Shown here: in pieces, positions 54,551 to 64,000 of the stretch
Layout: each line of letters begins with the position of its first letter
Position numbering within the stretch: the first letter of the stretch is position 1
Assembly: GCF_002022005.1 (NCBI RefSeq)
Contig: NZ_CP017258.1
Span: forward strand, 1,674,001 to 1,738,000
Length of the DNA: 64,000 nucleotides
Source: Campylobacter pinnipediorum subsp. caledonicus
Lineage (GTDB): Bacteria > Campylobacterota > Campylobacteria > Campylobacterales > Campylobacteraceae
Direction: 5' to 3'
Program-made: the position numbers and the translations under genes
The notes under the pieces: model-generated
Databases searched by the model: none
The model's input: the letters and a program-made list of their open reading frames with translations, nothing else
Told to the model about the DNA's origin: nothing

Positions 54551-56131
54551 ATGCGAAGTGGTAAAGTAACGTATAGGCTTATTATATTTTTAATAGCCCT
54601 TATTTTTGGTATTACTTTTTCAATTCCATCTTTTTTGCAAACAGATAAAGGGGCTAAGATAAATCTTGGTCTTGACTTACAAGGTGGTTTGCATATGCTT
54701 TTGGGGGTTGAAACAGAAGTTGCAATACACTCAAAGATAAAATCAATAGCAGGCAGTATAAATTATTATGCTAAAAAAGAGGATATTTTACTTGATAAGC
54801 TAAGAACAAAAGATGAAAATATAGAATTTTCGCTCATAGATGCTGATGAGACTCAAAACATAGACGCAATGTTAAAAACAATCAAAGGCATCGTAGTTGA
54901 GAAAAAAGACCTTCATTATACACTTAGTCTAAGCGATGAAGAAAAAGCAGCAACGATAGAATATGCTATAGCTCAAGCTGTTGAAACAATAAGAAACAGA
55001 CTTGATCAATTTGGACTAGCTGAACCTACTGTTGCAAGACAGGGAAGTGATAAAATTTTAGTAGAATTACCCGGCATAAAAACATCAGAAGATGAGCAAA
55101 GAGCTAGGGACTTGATAGCAAAAGCAGCACATTTACAACTTATGGCAGTTGATGACAAAAGACAAGATAGAGCCTTAAGTATGAGCAAAACAGAAGCTGA
55201 AAGCTATGGAGATATAATCTATCCGGATTCAAAAAACAGCAATATAAAATATGTATTAAAAAGCATACCTATACTTGATGGCTCTATGCTTACAGATGCT
55301 AGAGTGGCTTTTTCTCAACAAAACAATATGCCTATTATTAATTTCTCTTTAAATTCAGAAGGTGCTAGAATATTTGGTGATTTCACCGGCTCAAATGTAG
55401 GAAATAGACTAGCAATAGTCCTTGATGGAAAGGTATATTCAGCGCCTGTTATAAACGAAAGAATAGGTGGAGGAAGTGGTCAAATAAGCGGTGGTTTTAC
55501 AGTTGAAGAGGCTCACGATGTAGCAATAGCACTTAGAAGTGGGGCTTTACTTGCGCCTGTAAAAATGCTAGAAAAAAGAAGTATAGGACCATCTCTTGGT
55601 GCCGAAAGTATCCAAAAAAGTATGATAGCCTTAATGGGAGCTTCGCTACTTATAGTATTGTTTATGATTGTTTATTATGGTTTTTCGGGTGTTCTTGCAA
55701 ATATAGCACTGATTGCAAATATAATAATACTTGTAGCTATTATGGCGCTATTTGGAGCTACATTAACACTTCCTGGTATGGCAGGTATAGTCCTTACGAT
55801 AGGTATGGCTGTGGATGCGAATGTTATAATAAATGAGCGTATAAGAGAGCTTTTAAGAGATGGGGCTAGTATAAAAGTAAGTGTTCAAAAAGGCTATGAA
55901 AATGCTATGAGTGCTATCGTAGATGCAAACATAACAACACTTATAACAGTTGTAGCACTATATGCTTATGGAACAGGACCAGTAAAAGGCTTTGCTGTTA
56001 CTATGAGTATTGGTATATTGGTTTCAATGCTAACAGCCATTCTCGGAACACACGGATTTTTTGACTTTTTGATGGACAAGATAGAAAAAAGCAAAAGCAC
56101 AAGACTTTGGTTTGGTTACAAACGAGACTAA
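54551..56131 (+). CDS. secD: protein translocase subunit SecD
   Basis: A 526-residue membrane protein of the SecDF complex, which pulls exported proteins across the membrane using proton flow. N-terminal helix, then the D1 signature LGLDLQGGLHMLLGV, a periplasmic domain, then five C-terminal helices with the D4 block IGMAVDANVIINERIREL. The periplasmic part is short, as in other Campylobacterota. It lies between yajC and secF. Confidence 0.97.
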   Translation: MRSGKVTYRLIIFLIALIFGITFSIPSFLQTDKGAKINLGLDLQGGLHMLLGVETEVAIHSKIKSIAGSINYYAKKEDILLDKLRTKDENIEFSLIDADETQNIDAMLKTIKGIVVEKKDLHYTLSLSDEEKAATIEYAIAQAVETIRNRLDQFGLAEPTVARQGSDKILVELPGIKTSEDEQRARDLIAKAAHLQLMAVDDKRQDRALSMSKTEAESYGDIIYPDSKNSNIKYVLKSIPILDGSMLTDARVAFSQQNNMPIINFSLNSEGARIFGDFTGSNVGNRLAIVLDGKVYSAPVINERIGGGSGQISGGFTVEEAHDVAIALRSGALLAPVKMLEKRSIGPSLGAESIQKSMIALMGASLLIVLFMIVYYGFSGVLANIALIANIIILVAIMALFGATLTLPGMAGIVLTIGMAVDANVIINERIRELLRDGASIKVSVQKGYENAMSAIVDANITTLITVVALYAYGTGPVKGFAVTMSIGILVSMLTAILGTHGFFDFLMDKIEKSKSTRLWFGYKRD

Positions 56132-56152
56132 AATAGATATAAAAGGTTTATA

Positions 56153-57133
56153 ATGCAAATATTTACAAAGGCTAAAGTTTATGACTTTATGAAGTTTAAA
56201 ATTCCTTCGACTATACTTTCTGCCATATTATTTTTTGGATCTGTATTTTTACTTACCACAAAAGGTTTAAATTACGGTATAGACTTTGCGGGTGGAACAC
56301 TTATACAATTAAAATATGATAAAGAGGTTTCATTAGATAAAGTAAGAGAAGCACTTGCTGTAAATGAAACACTAAGAAATGCATCAGTTACAAAATTTGG
56401 AAACGAAAAAGACACACACGAAATAATCGTGCGTTTTTTAGGTTCTAGTTCTGATGTAGGTTCTGATGCTGGAGATACAGTAAAACAACTTTTAAAAGAT
56501 ACTGGAAATGTTGAAGTTAGAAGGGTTGATATGGTTGGACCAAAGGTTGGTGGAGAGCTTAGAAGCAAAGCGCTTATGGCTATTTTTATATCTTTTGGTG
56601 CGGTTTTGATATACATTGCTTTAAGATTTGAATGGAGATTTGCCATAGCTGCAATAATATCTGAAATTCACGATATCATAATAACAATGGGAGCTATATC
56701 TTTGTTTGCCATAGATGTGAACTTAGACACATTGGCGGCGATTTTAACAGTTCTTGGATACTCACTAAATGATACAATAATTATCTTTGATAGGATAAGA
56801 GAAGGCATCACAACAAGCAAAAGAGATGACATAGCTGGGATAATAAACGAATCCGTATCATCTACCCTATCAAGAACGATACTAACATCAAGTTCTACAT
56901 TTATAGTTGTATTTGTTCTTTATAATTTTGGTGGAGATATGATCAGCGGATTTTCATTTGTGCTTATGGTTGGTGTCCTTGTAGGAACACTAAGCTCTGT
57001 CTATATAGCTTCGGCTTTTCTTATATGGCTAAAATTTAGTGTTGAACAATACAGAAATAGACTAAATGAAAAACTAAAACAAAAAAGAGAGCGCGAAAGA
57101 GAAAGAGCAAAATTTGAAAAAGGTGTGGTGTAA
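56153..57133 (+). CDS. secF: protein translocase subunit SecF
   Basis: A 326-residue membrane protein with six helices. The signature GIDFAGGTLIQLKY and the TVLGYSLNDTIIIFDRIRE block of SecF are present. The C-terminus is a basic tail (KQKRERERERAKF). It follows secD by 21 nt and is followed by a small membrane protein and leuS. Confidence 0.97.
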   Translation: MQIFTKAKVYDFMKFKIPSTILSAILFFGSVFLLTTKGLNYGIDFAGGTLIQLKYDKEVSLDKVREALAVNETLRNASVTKFGNEKDTHEIIVRFLGSSSDVGSDAGDTVKQLLKDTGNVEVRRVDMVGPKVGGELRSKALMAIFISFGAVLIYIALRFEWRFAIAAIISEIHDIIITMGAISLFAIDVNLDTLAAILTVLGYSLNDTIIIFDRIREGITTSKRDDIAGIINESVSSTLSRTILTSSSTFIVVFVLYNFGGDMISGFSFVLMVGVLVGTLSSVYIASAFLIWLKFSVEQYRNRLNEKLKQKRERERERAKFEKGVV

Positions 57134-57142
57134 GGAGTTAAA

Positions 57143-57481
57143 ATGAATTGGGGTAAAGTTGTATATGTATTTTTCGCTCTTATGAGCCTTACTACTGCTG
57201 CTGAGTTTTTATATGATAAAAATGAAATCGCTTTATTTGTCGCTGCTAGTATAAATTTAGTATCAACACTGCTTAAAATAGGTGTTAGAAACATACTATC
57301 GGCCGAACTTTTTGCAAGTTCTTTGGTTGCGGATTTGCACCTAATACCTGCATTTGTTGTATTGCAAGTTAATGCAAATATGACATTAGCATATTCACTT
57401 GTAATAGGTGCGGTTATAGCAAATGTATTTTCACTAGCTTTGGTTTTAGTCGAATCAAACAAAGCACAAGAAGAATTTTAG
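57143..57481 (+). CDS. small membrane protein between secF and leuS
   Basis: A 112-residue protein with about three hydrophobic segments: [18 protein letters not shown], a middle one around [15 protein letters not shown], and [21 protein letters not shown] recall a Campylobacterota family (possibly DUF6394) of this kind but cannot confirm it. It starts 9 nt after secF with GGAG upstream, and ends 8 nt before leuS, so it is in the operon. Function unknown. Confidence 0.78.
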   Translation: MNWGKVVYVFFALMSLTTAAEFLYDKNEIALFVAASINLVSTLLKIGVRNILSAELFASSLVADLHLIPAFVVLQVNANMTLAYSLVIGAVIANVFSLALVLVESNKAQEEF

Positions 57482-57489
57482 GAGTTAAA

Positions 57490-59943
57490 ATGGCTTATGA
57501 ACCATTAAAAATAGAAAAAAAATGGCAGGAAAAATGGCAGGAAAGTGGCGAGTTTGAACCAAAAGATGATTATACATTACCAAAAAAATATATCTTAAGT
57601 ATGTTTCCTTATCCTAGTGGTAGGATACATATGGGACACGTAAGAAATTATTCTATAGGTGATGCATTTGCTAGATATTATAGAAATCAAGGCTACAACG
57701 TGCTTCATCCTATCGGTTTTGATAGCTTTGGTATGCCTGCCGAAAATGCTGCTATAAAGCATAAAATTCATCCTAAAAAATGGACTTATGAAAATATCGA
57801 CTACATGAAGAAAGAGCTTGCAAGCCTAGGGCTTTCTTTTTCGAAAAACAGAGAACTAGCTACATCTGATCCGCTATACACAAAATGGGAACAAAGCTTT
57901 TTTATAAAGATGTTTGAAAAAGGCTTAGTATATAGAAAAAGTGCTATAGTAAATTGGTGTGAGCATGACCAAACAGTATTAGCAAATGAGCAAGTCGAAG
58001 ATGGTTGTTGTTGGAGATGTGGAAATCAAGTAATACAAAAAGAGCTTCCAGGGTATTATTTAAAGATAACAGACTATGCTGATGAATTACTTGATGATTT
58101 AAAGACATTGGAAGGAAAATGGCCAAGCCAAGTTTTAAGCATGCAAGAAAACTGGATAGGCAAGAGCTATGGTCTTGAGTTTAAACTTTTCTTAGATAGT
58201 GAATCACAAAAGAAACTAAACAACAAATTTGATGGCTTTAGTGTATTTACAACAAGACCTGATACTATATACGGAGTAAGCTATACAGCTTTATCTCCTG
58301 AACATCCTATCGTAAAAACATTGCTTGATTTAAATTTATTAGATGATGATAAAAAAGCCAAGATAAAAGCGATATTAAACCAAAGTCCAAGAGAGAGACA
58401 AGCAAGCGAAAAAGATGGTGTATTTTTAGGAATTTATGTAAACCATCCTTTGACTGATGAAAAAATACCTGTTTGGGTTGCAAATTTTATCTTGTCTGAT
58501 TATGGTAGTGGTGCTATTATGGCTGTTCCGGCTCATGATCAAAGAGACTTTGAGTTTGCAAATAAATTCAATCTTGCTATAAAAACTGTTGTTAAGTCTT
58601 TAGATGAAAATTGCGATAATACAAAGGCAAATAGTGATTATGGAATTTCTATAAATTCTCCTCTTATAAATGACCTTAGCAGCGAAAAGGCAAAAGAAAA
58701 AATAATATCATATTTTGAAGATAAAAATTTAGGCAAAAGAGTAACAAACTTTAAACTTAGAGATTGGGGAATTTCTCGCCAGAGATACTGGGGCGCTCCT
58801 ATACCTGTTGTGCATTGTAAAGACTGTGGTGCAGTGCCTGAAAATACACAAAACCTACCTGTTGCATTACCTGATGATGTTGAGATAACAGGCGAAGGAA
58901 ATCCACTAGATAAGCACCCTACTTGGAAATTTACAAAATGTCCAAAATGTGGAAAAGATGCTGTAAGAGAAACTGATACAATGGATACATTCTTCCAAAG
59001 TTCTTGGTATTTTGCAAGATATGCAAGCGATCATAAGACATGGGAAGATTGTGCTTTTGATAAACAAAGTGTTGATTATTGGATGAATGTTGATCAATAC
59101 ATAGGTGGTATCGAACACGCCATATTACACCTACTCTATGCTAGATTTTTCCAAAAAGCTTTAAGGGATTTGGGACTACTTAGCAATGACGAACCATTTT
59201 CAAATTTATTAACACAAGGAATGGTTTTAAAAGATGGTGCTAAAATGAGCAAGAGTAAAGGAAATGTAGTAGACCCTGATAGCATTATAAATAAATACGG
59301 TGCTGATACGGCTAGATTATTTATACTTTTTGCAGCGCCTCCACAAAAAGAACTTGACTGGAACGATAGTGCAGTAGAAGGCTCTTATAGGTTTTTAAAT
59401 AGACTTTGGGAAAAGTCAATGAGTGCAATAAAAACAGATAAAATACCAAGCATAGATCACACCTCTTTAAACAAAGAAGAAAAATATGCTAGATTAAAAG
59501 TCTATGAAGCACTAAAAAAATCAAAAGATGTATTTAACGAAAGCTTTACTTTTAATACACTTATAGCAGCTTGCATGGAAGCTTTAAATGCTTTAAATGC
59601 TCAATCAAACGAAAAAGTAACAACAGAGGGAATTTATATAATCCTAAATTTACTAGAACCAATAGTTCCTCACATATGTTGCGAATTAAGCGAAGAGCTA
59701 TTTAGAAGAGCAAATTTTGGTGAACTTAAAATTTTAGATGAAGTTTTTGTAAAAGATAGCTTTAAACTAGCAGTTACAGTAAACGGCAAAAAAAGAGCCG
59801 AGTTTGAGATCTCAAATGAAACTAACGAAGCTGACATAATAAAATTAGCCAAAGAACAAGTTTCAAAGTGGATAGAAAACAAAGAGATAATTAAAGAAAT
59901 TTACATAAAAGAAAAACTTGTAAATTTGGTCGTAAAGGGATAA
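57490..59943 (+). CDS. leuS: leucyl-tRNA synthetase
   Basis: An 817-residue class Ia synthetase that charges tRNA(Leu). The HIGH box is [22 protein letters not shown] is [15 protein letters not shown], and the editing domain has [12 protein letters not shown] and [14 protein letters not shown]. The zinc-knuckle cysteines CKDCG and CPKCG are present. Length is normal. It is followed 2 nt later by the lptE-like gene. Confidence 0.98.
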   Translation: MAYEPLKIEKKWQEKWQESGEFEPKDDYTLPKKYILSMFPYPSGRIHMGHVRNYSIGDAFARYYRNQGYNVLHPIGFDSFGMPAENAAIKHKIHPKKWTYENIDYMKKELASLGLSFSKNRELATSDPLYTKWEQSFFIKMFEKGLVYRKSAIVNWCEHDQTVLANEQVEDGCCWRCGNQVIQKELPGYYLKITDYADELLDDLKTLEGKWPSQVLSMQENWIGKSYGLEFKLFLDSESQKKLNNKFDGFSVFTTRPDTIYGVSYTALSPEHPIVKTLLDLNLLDDDKKAKIKAILNQSPRERQASEKDGVFLGIYVNHPLTDEKIPVWVANFILSDYGSGAIMAVPAHDQRDFEFANKFNLAIKTVVKSLDENCDNTKANSDYGISINSPLINDLSSEKAKEKIISYFEDKNLGKRVTNFKLRDWGISRQRYWGAPIPVVHCKDCGAVPENTQNLPVALPDDVEITGEGNPLDKHPTWKFTKCPKCGKDAVRETDTMDTFFQSSWYFARYASDHKTWEDCAFDKQSVDYWMNVDQYIGGIEHAILHLLYARFFQKALRDLGLLSNDEPFSNLLTQGMVLKDGAKMSKSKGNVVDPDSIINKYGADTARLFILFAAPPQKELDWNDSAVEGSYRFLNRLWEKSMSAIKTDKIPSIDHTSLNKEEKYARLKVYEALKKSKDVFNESFTFNTLIAACMEALNALNAQSNEKVTTEGIYIILNLLEPIVPHICCELSEELFRRANFGELKILDEVFVKDSFKLAVTVNGKKRAEFEISNETNEADIIKLAKEQVSKWIENKEIIKEIYIKEKLVNLVVKG

Positions 59944-59945
59944 TT

Positions 59946-60479
59946 ATGAAGTATTTTGCTACTATTTTTATCACTATATTTCTTGTTGGTTGTGGATATC
60001 AACCTATCTCAAAAATAAGTCACAACTTAGTTGGAGACAGGGTTTTTATAGATGTTATTATAGACAAAAACGAACCAAAAAATAGTGTATTTATAAAAGA
60101 TGCTGTAAGAGAGGGGATTGCATCTAGATTAAATAAAAACTTAAGTTCTAAAAATAGCGCAAATACTTTTATCAATGTAAAAACAAAATCGCTATCGTAT
60201 CAACCAACTGTTTATGATGAATATGGCTACATAACTTCATATAAAGCGACTTTGGTTTTGATTTTTGAAACAAAATTTAAAGATGACAGTGTAAGTGAAA
60301 TTCAAACAAGTGGAGAATATGATTTTAATATAGCCAAAAGAATAAAAAATATCAGATATGCAGATAGTATTATTAGTGAAAGAGAGAGGTATCAAGCCAT
60401 AAAAGAAGCATCAAAAGAGGCATTTGATGAATATGTCTCTAAACTAGCATTAAAAGGAAACAAAAATGGCAGCAATTAG
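59946..60479 (+). CDS. lptE: LptE-like outer-membrane lipoprotein
   Basis: A 177-residue lipoprotein. Signal peptide MKYFATIFITIFLVGCGYQP has the lipobox LVGC (Cys16). The following GYQPISK is like LptE, which plugs the LptD barrel in LPS assembly. The location between leuS and a GGDEF gene, next to folC, matches the gene I recall in C. jejuni. The family is poorly conserved, so the call rests on context plus the lipobox. It overlaps the downstream diguanylate cyclase by 14 nt. Confidence 0.72.
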   Translation: MKYFATIFITIFLVGCGYQPISKISHNLVGDRVFIDVIIDKNEPKNSVFIKDAVREGIASRLNKNLSSKNSANTFINVKTKSLSYQPTVYDEYGYITSYKATLVLIFETKFKDDSVSEIQTSGEYDFNIAKRIKNIRYADSIISERERYQAIKEASKEAFDEYVSKLALKGNKNGSN

Positions 60480-62031
60480 TATGGCACAAATAATAAAAGA
60501 ATCAATCAGTGAGATAAAAAATCGCCAATTAATGCTAACACCTGAAAATTACACAGAAGTTTTTAATGAGATATCAAATAAATATGGTTTTACAACAGAA
60601 ACCCAGATAAAACTAGAAAAATATATATCGAGATTAACAACAGAGTATAAAACACAAGCAAATAATTTAAATATAAACACTATAGATGAGTTTATAGCAT
60701 TTTTAACAGCTAGACTAAACAGATCATCTCAGCAATCTTTTAATATCAGCGAGGATTTAAACTTTAGATCTTTAGTCACATTTACAAAGCGTATTTTGCA
60801 AACTATATCAATATTGCATAACAAAGATGCAAAATCTCTTGCCGAAAAAAGTATTCAACTTTTAAATAAAAAATTTGATATAAAAAATATAGACAAAACA
60901 AGAAAAAACTGGCTTGATCTAATTGACTCTTACAATGAAGAGTATCTTGAGTTTTTAAAATACTATGGTGTAAGAAACTTTGATGACTTAAAGTCTATGA
61001 TGAGTGAATTGAATGAGTTTTTAACCCTACAAAACAATCAAACGCGATTAGCATTAATAACAGATCTTATAGCATACACTTTAAAGCCATCTATATCAAA
61101 AGAACTTGAAAATGATATAAATGAACTTAGTTTGCAGATCAAGAAAAATCCAATCTGTATACATGAAAGTAGTATCCAAAATGATATAAGAAATTTAATC
61201 ACAAGAAGAATAGAAGCTGATAAAGATGAGATAACAGAAAAATTTTCAACACTAAATGTAGTCTTACAAAATATAAGTGATAAAATTTCAAATATAGCAA
61301 CAACTTCGCATACAAACTTAAAAAAAGCTCAAGACATCAAAAACAACATAAGTGGGATAAAATTTGATGTAAATAATTTTGAAAAAGTAAGAGATACACT
61401 TTTTGATATAGCAACCAGTCTTGAAGTAGAAAGTCGAGAACTTGGCACAGAAATGGTTGTAAAGCAAGAAACTATTTTACAACTTCAAGAAAAAGTAACG
61501 ATATTAGAAAAAGAGCTTGAAGATGCAAGAGCTGAAAGCAAAGAAGATTTTCTTACAAAAACAGCTTCTAGACGTGCTTTAATGCAAGAAATTTTAAGAA
61601 TAGAAGAAGCATTTAAACGATATGGAACAAATTATTCATTATGCTTTTTGGATATTGATTATTTTAAAAAAATAAACGATAATTATGGGCATGATGCTGG
61701 AGATGCGATACTATCAACTGTAGCTAAAATATTTAAAAAATCATCTAGAAAAATTGATTTTATAGGCAGATATGGTGGTGAGGAGTTTGTTGTAATTTTA
61801 CCAAACACTAGTTTAAATGATGCGATTAAATTTGCAAACAAAATAATATTATCTATAGAAAAGTTTAAATTTATATATAAAAATGAAGTGATAAAAGTTA
61901 CAATCAGTGCTGGTGTAGCAACGAGAAATCTAAATGAAAATGATACATGCACTCTTGAAAATGCAGATAAAATGCTTTACTCTGCCAAGAAAAATGGTAG
62001 AAACCAAGCTATGCCAAAAATAACAGAATAA
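60466..62031 (+). CDS. diguanylate cyclase (GGDEF)
   Basis: A 521-residue soluble protein. The N-terminal ~330 residues are helical with no known domain, ending in a coiled coil (ILQLQEKVTILEKELEDARAE). The GGDEF domain spans about 360-520, with the active-site GGEEF (437-441) intact and the inhibitory RxxD site (RKID, 428-431) five residues before it. It should make c-di-GMP and be feedback-inhibited. The start overlaps lptE by 14 nt; an AAGGA site supports it. It is the cyclase in the window that could feed the PAS-GGDEF-EAL protein upstream of the adhesin, though that link is only inferred. Confidence 0.88.
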   Translation: MAAISMAQIIKESISEIKNRQLMLTPENYTEVFNEISNKYGFTTETQIKLEKYISRLTTEYKTQANNLNINTIDEFIAFLTARLNRSSQQSFNISEDLNFRSLVTFTKRILQTISILHNKDAKSLAEKSIQLLNKKFDIKNIDKTRKNWLDLIDSYNEEYLEFLKYYGVRNFDDLKSMMSELNEFLTLQNNQTRLALITDLIAYTLKPSISKELENDINELSLQIKKNPICIHESSIQNDIRNLITRRIEADKDEITEKFSTLNVVLQNISDKISNIATTSHTNLKKAQDIKNNISGIKFDVNNFEKVRDTLFDIATSLEVESRELGTEMVVKQETILQLQEKVTILEKELEDARAESKEDFLTKTASRRALMQEILRIEEAFKRYGTNYSLCFLDIDYFKKINDNYGHDAGDAILSTVAKIFKKSSRKIDFIGRYGGEEFVVILPNTSLNDAIKFANKIILSIEKFKFIYKNEVIKVTISAGVATRNLNENDTCTLENADKMLYSAKKNGRNQAMPKITE

Positions 62032-62032
62032 G

Positions 62033-63214
62033 ATGAGTTTATTAAAAGATTTTTTATCAAAAAAACCTCTTTTTTATAAAGAAATAGATTATACTACTAT
62101 GCCTAAGGCATGGAGTAAGATTAAAAGCGAGATAAAACCATTTAAAATAATTCATATCGTAGGTACGAATGGTAAAGGCTCAACTGGTAGATTTTTAGCT
62201 CAAATTTTAAAACAAAATGGCAACTATGTAGGGCATTACACAAGCCCTCATATATTTAGTTTTAACGAAAGATTTTGGCTAGATGGCAAAGTAGTATCTG
62301 ATGAAAAATTAGAATTAGCTCACCAAAAACTTCAAGAGATTTTAAACGATGAGCTTAAAAAAAGAGTTAGCTATTTTGAATATGCAACACTATTATCAGC
62401 GATACTATTTTGCAAATGTGATTATTTTATATGTGAAGCTGGAATGGGTGGAGAGCTTGATGCAACAAATGTTTTTGATAAACAAATGAGCATCTTTACG
62501 CCAATAGGACTTGATCATACAGCCGTACTTGGGGATACCCTGGATAAAATTTGTATAACAAAGTTTAATGCTATACAGAAAAAAATACCAGTTTTGCTAA
62601 ATAACAAAATGGATAAAACTTGTGTAAAAATAGGATTTGAAATAGCAAATGCAAAACAAGCAAATATAAATTTTGCAAAAGATATTTTAAATCAAACTGA
62701 CATGGATAGCATAAATTTATACAGCCAAAAATTCAGTCTGCCAAATTTTTTAAGATCAAATTTGACACTAGCATGCAGTGGTGCAAAAAAGCTCTTAGGA
62801 TTTTTAGATATCTCAAAACTTGATAAGCTAAATTTACGTGGTCGTTGTGAAAAAATAGCAAATAATGTATACGTAGATGTAGGTCACAATGAGCTTGGCG
62901 CATTACAAATGGTTGATTTTTTCCAAAGTAAAAAAATAAATTTAATATATAATTCTTTTTTAGATAAGGATTTTGATAGTATTTTAAATACTCTCAAACC
63001 AATACTAAAACATGTTTTTATATATGAATACGCAAGCTATGATAGAGAGCTTGGAGGAGAAAAATTAAAATCAACTCTTGATAAATTAAATATACCAAAT
63101 TCCATATTTGATAAAGAAAATTTAGAAAATATATTTGATAAAAACGATATATACTTGGTATTTGGCTCTTTTTTGTTGGTAGAATCTTTCTTAGAAAATT
63201 ACAAATCCAATTAA
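62033..63214 (+). CDS. folC: dihydrofolate/folylpolyglutamate synthase
   Basis: A 393-residue Mur-ligase-type enzyme that adds glutamate to dihydropteroate or folates. P-loop IVGTNGKGSTGRFLAQ, then YTSPHIFSFNERF, EAGMGGELDATNVF and GLDHTAVLGDT. It starts 1 nt after the cyclase stop. It ends the plus-strand run that began at yajC. Confidence 0.96.
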   Translation: MSLLKDFLSKKPLFYKEIDYTTMPKAWSKIKSEIKPFKIIHIVGTNGKGSTGRFLAQILKQNGNYVGHYTSPHIFSFNERFWLDGKVVSDEKLELAHQKLQEILNDELKKRVSYFEYATLLSAILFCKCDYFICEAGMGGELDATNVFDKQMSIFTPIGLDHTAVLGDTLDKICITKFNAIQKKIPVLLNNKMDKTCVKIGFEIANAKQANINFAKDILNQTDMDSINLYSQKFSLPNFLRSNLTLACSGAKKLLGFLDISKLDKLNLRGRCEKIANNVYVDVGHNELGALQMVDFFQSKKINLIYNSFLDKDFDSILNTLKPILKHVFIYEYASYDRELGGEKLKSTLDKLNIPNSIFDKENLENIFDKNDIYLVFGSFLLVESFLENYKSN

Positions 63215-63287
63215 ATTTTTATTATAATTAATATAAGTCAAAAGTAGTTTAATGAAAATATCACGCAAGATTAAATTAATAGGTATA

Positions 63288-63314
63288 AATACTCCCATTT
63301 ATAGGGAGTATTTA
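63288..63314. terminator. bidirectional terminator between folC and the chemoreceptor gene
   Basis: A perfect hairpin AAATACTCCC-ATTTATA-GGGAGTATTT with A/T-rich flanks on both sides, between convergent genes. Confidence 0.88.
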
Positions 63315-63328
63315 TATTTAGTTAGTTG

Positions 63329-64000
63329 TTAAAACTTCTTCTTCCTTACATCTTCAACTATAGTCTTAGCCATATCATCTACTTCTAATGTAATTTGATT
63401 TGTGTTGTTTGCTATTTTAACATTTTGTTGAGTTAGCATATCTACCTCTGAAACAGATTTATTAATCATATTAATACCTTCTGCTTGTTCTTTTATAGAC
63501 TCACTCATTTCATTTATTGATTGAGCTAATACATTTGTATTTGCTTCTATCTCTCCTAATGATTTTTGAGTTCTTTCTGCTAGTTTTCTTACTTCATCAG
63601 CAACAACTGCAAAGCCTCTACCATGTTCTCCTGCTCTTGCTGCTTCTATAGCTGCATTAAGTGCTAATAGATTTGTTTGATCTGCTATATCTCTTATTAT
63701 TGTTATTATGTTTTTAATCTCTTCTGATTGTCTTATAACATCTTGTGTCTTTTGAGATATTGCATTCATTGAACTGCTCATTTGCTCTACTGCTGCTGCA
63801 CTCTCTTGTAAAGAACTTGCTTGTGAGTTTGCTCCATTTGTTAATTCATCCATAGAGCTTGATAGTATTTGAGCTTTTTGTTGTAGTGTTTCTGCTTGTT
63901 TTAGATTGTTTTTAAGCATATTTGTTATTTCTTCACCAAGTAAATTTACACCACTAGCCATTCTACCTTCATCATCAAGTCTTGATGTAAAGTCTTGTCT
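63329..64000 (-). CDS. methyl-accepting chemotaxis protein, C-terminal part (cut by the window edge)
   Basis: The frame runs to the last base of the window, so the gene starts beyond it. The 224 residues seen are the cytoplasmic signalling domain of a chemoreceptor. The hairpin tip is [42 protein letters not shown], the binding site for CheA/CheW. Flanking it are coiled-coil methylation helices. The C-terminus VEDVRKKKF has no pentapeptide tether. An internal Met (63961) is not the start. The sensor domain and ligand are unknown. Confidence 0.95.
   Translation of the reverse strand, partial: RQDFTSRLDDEGRMASGVNLLGEEITNMLKNNLKQAETLQQKAQILSSSMDELTNGANSQASSLQESAAAVEQMSSSMNAISQKTQDVIRQSEEIKNIITIIRDIADQTNLLALNAAIEAARAGEHGRGFAVVADEVRKLAERTQKSLGEIEANTNVLAQSINEMSESIKEQAEGINMINKSVSEVDMLTQQNVKIANNTNQITLEVDDMAKTIVEDVRKKKF

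Noticed and set aside
63253-63333. Short plus-strand frame starting ATGAAAATATCACGC
   Set aside because: Runs through the terminator hairpin at 63288-63314 and has no ribosome site.

Overview
The window looks like a chromosomal segment of a Campylobacter species that is not C. jejuni. It is strongly AT-rich. It carries gene blocks I recall from C. jejuni: glmM-lspA-hemJ, guaB-gatA-(small membrane protein)-ileS-cinA-like, and lnt/yajC-secD-secF-leuS-lptE-(GGDEF)-folC. It also has sigma-28 flagellin promoters and many homopolymeric G/C tracts typical of contingency genes. No rRNA, tRNA, insertion sequence or CRISPR array was recognised.

Layout. (1) 1-4980 is the edge of a surface-glycan or flagellar-modification locus. 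It holds an acyl carrier protein, a frameshifted KAS III, a formyltransferase, a DUF4910-type aminopeptidase-like protein and a methyltransferase with an in-frame G9 tract. (2) 5022-13400 is a flagellin array. Three near-identical flagellin genes lie on the minus strand, each with its own sigma-28 promoter preceded by a poly-C tract on the coding strand. Each has a different toxin or defence module on its promoter side: HigBA, MntA-HepT, and an Abi_2/AbiF-type HEPN protein followed by a candidate small RNA. A relic of a second HigBA lies beyond. (3) 13473-16065 is the glmM-lspA-TM2-hemJ operon. (4) 16396-28375 is a minus-strand run of a Fur-family regulator, a methyltransferase, a di-heme peroxidase, a membrane PAS-GGDEF-EAL protein and a 2470-residue LapA-like adhesin with a TAAG cleavage motif. 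(5) 28492-30310 holds ppa, an isochorismatase-family gene, a small secreted peptide and a conserved hypothetical. (6) 30377-39902 holds four tandem autotransporters. Two encode identical proteins, three share the same barrel with two kinds of passenger, and three have a G8-G11 tract next to a -10 box. The fourth lacks a start codon. (7) 40141-63214 is mostly housekeeping: thyX, xseB, guaB, gatA, ileS, ung, rpmA, rplU, flhB, lnt, yajC, secD, secF, leuS, lptE, a diguanylate cyclase and folC. A methyl-accepting chemotaxis protein is cut by the right edge.

The most interesting items are the flagellin/toxin alternation with an AbiF-plus-RNA candidate, the possible redox to c-di-GMP to adhesin operon, and the autotransporter cassette family with slippable promoters. 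These are inferences from sequence order, motifs and repeats. No database search or structure prediction was run.
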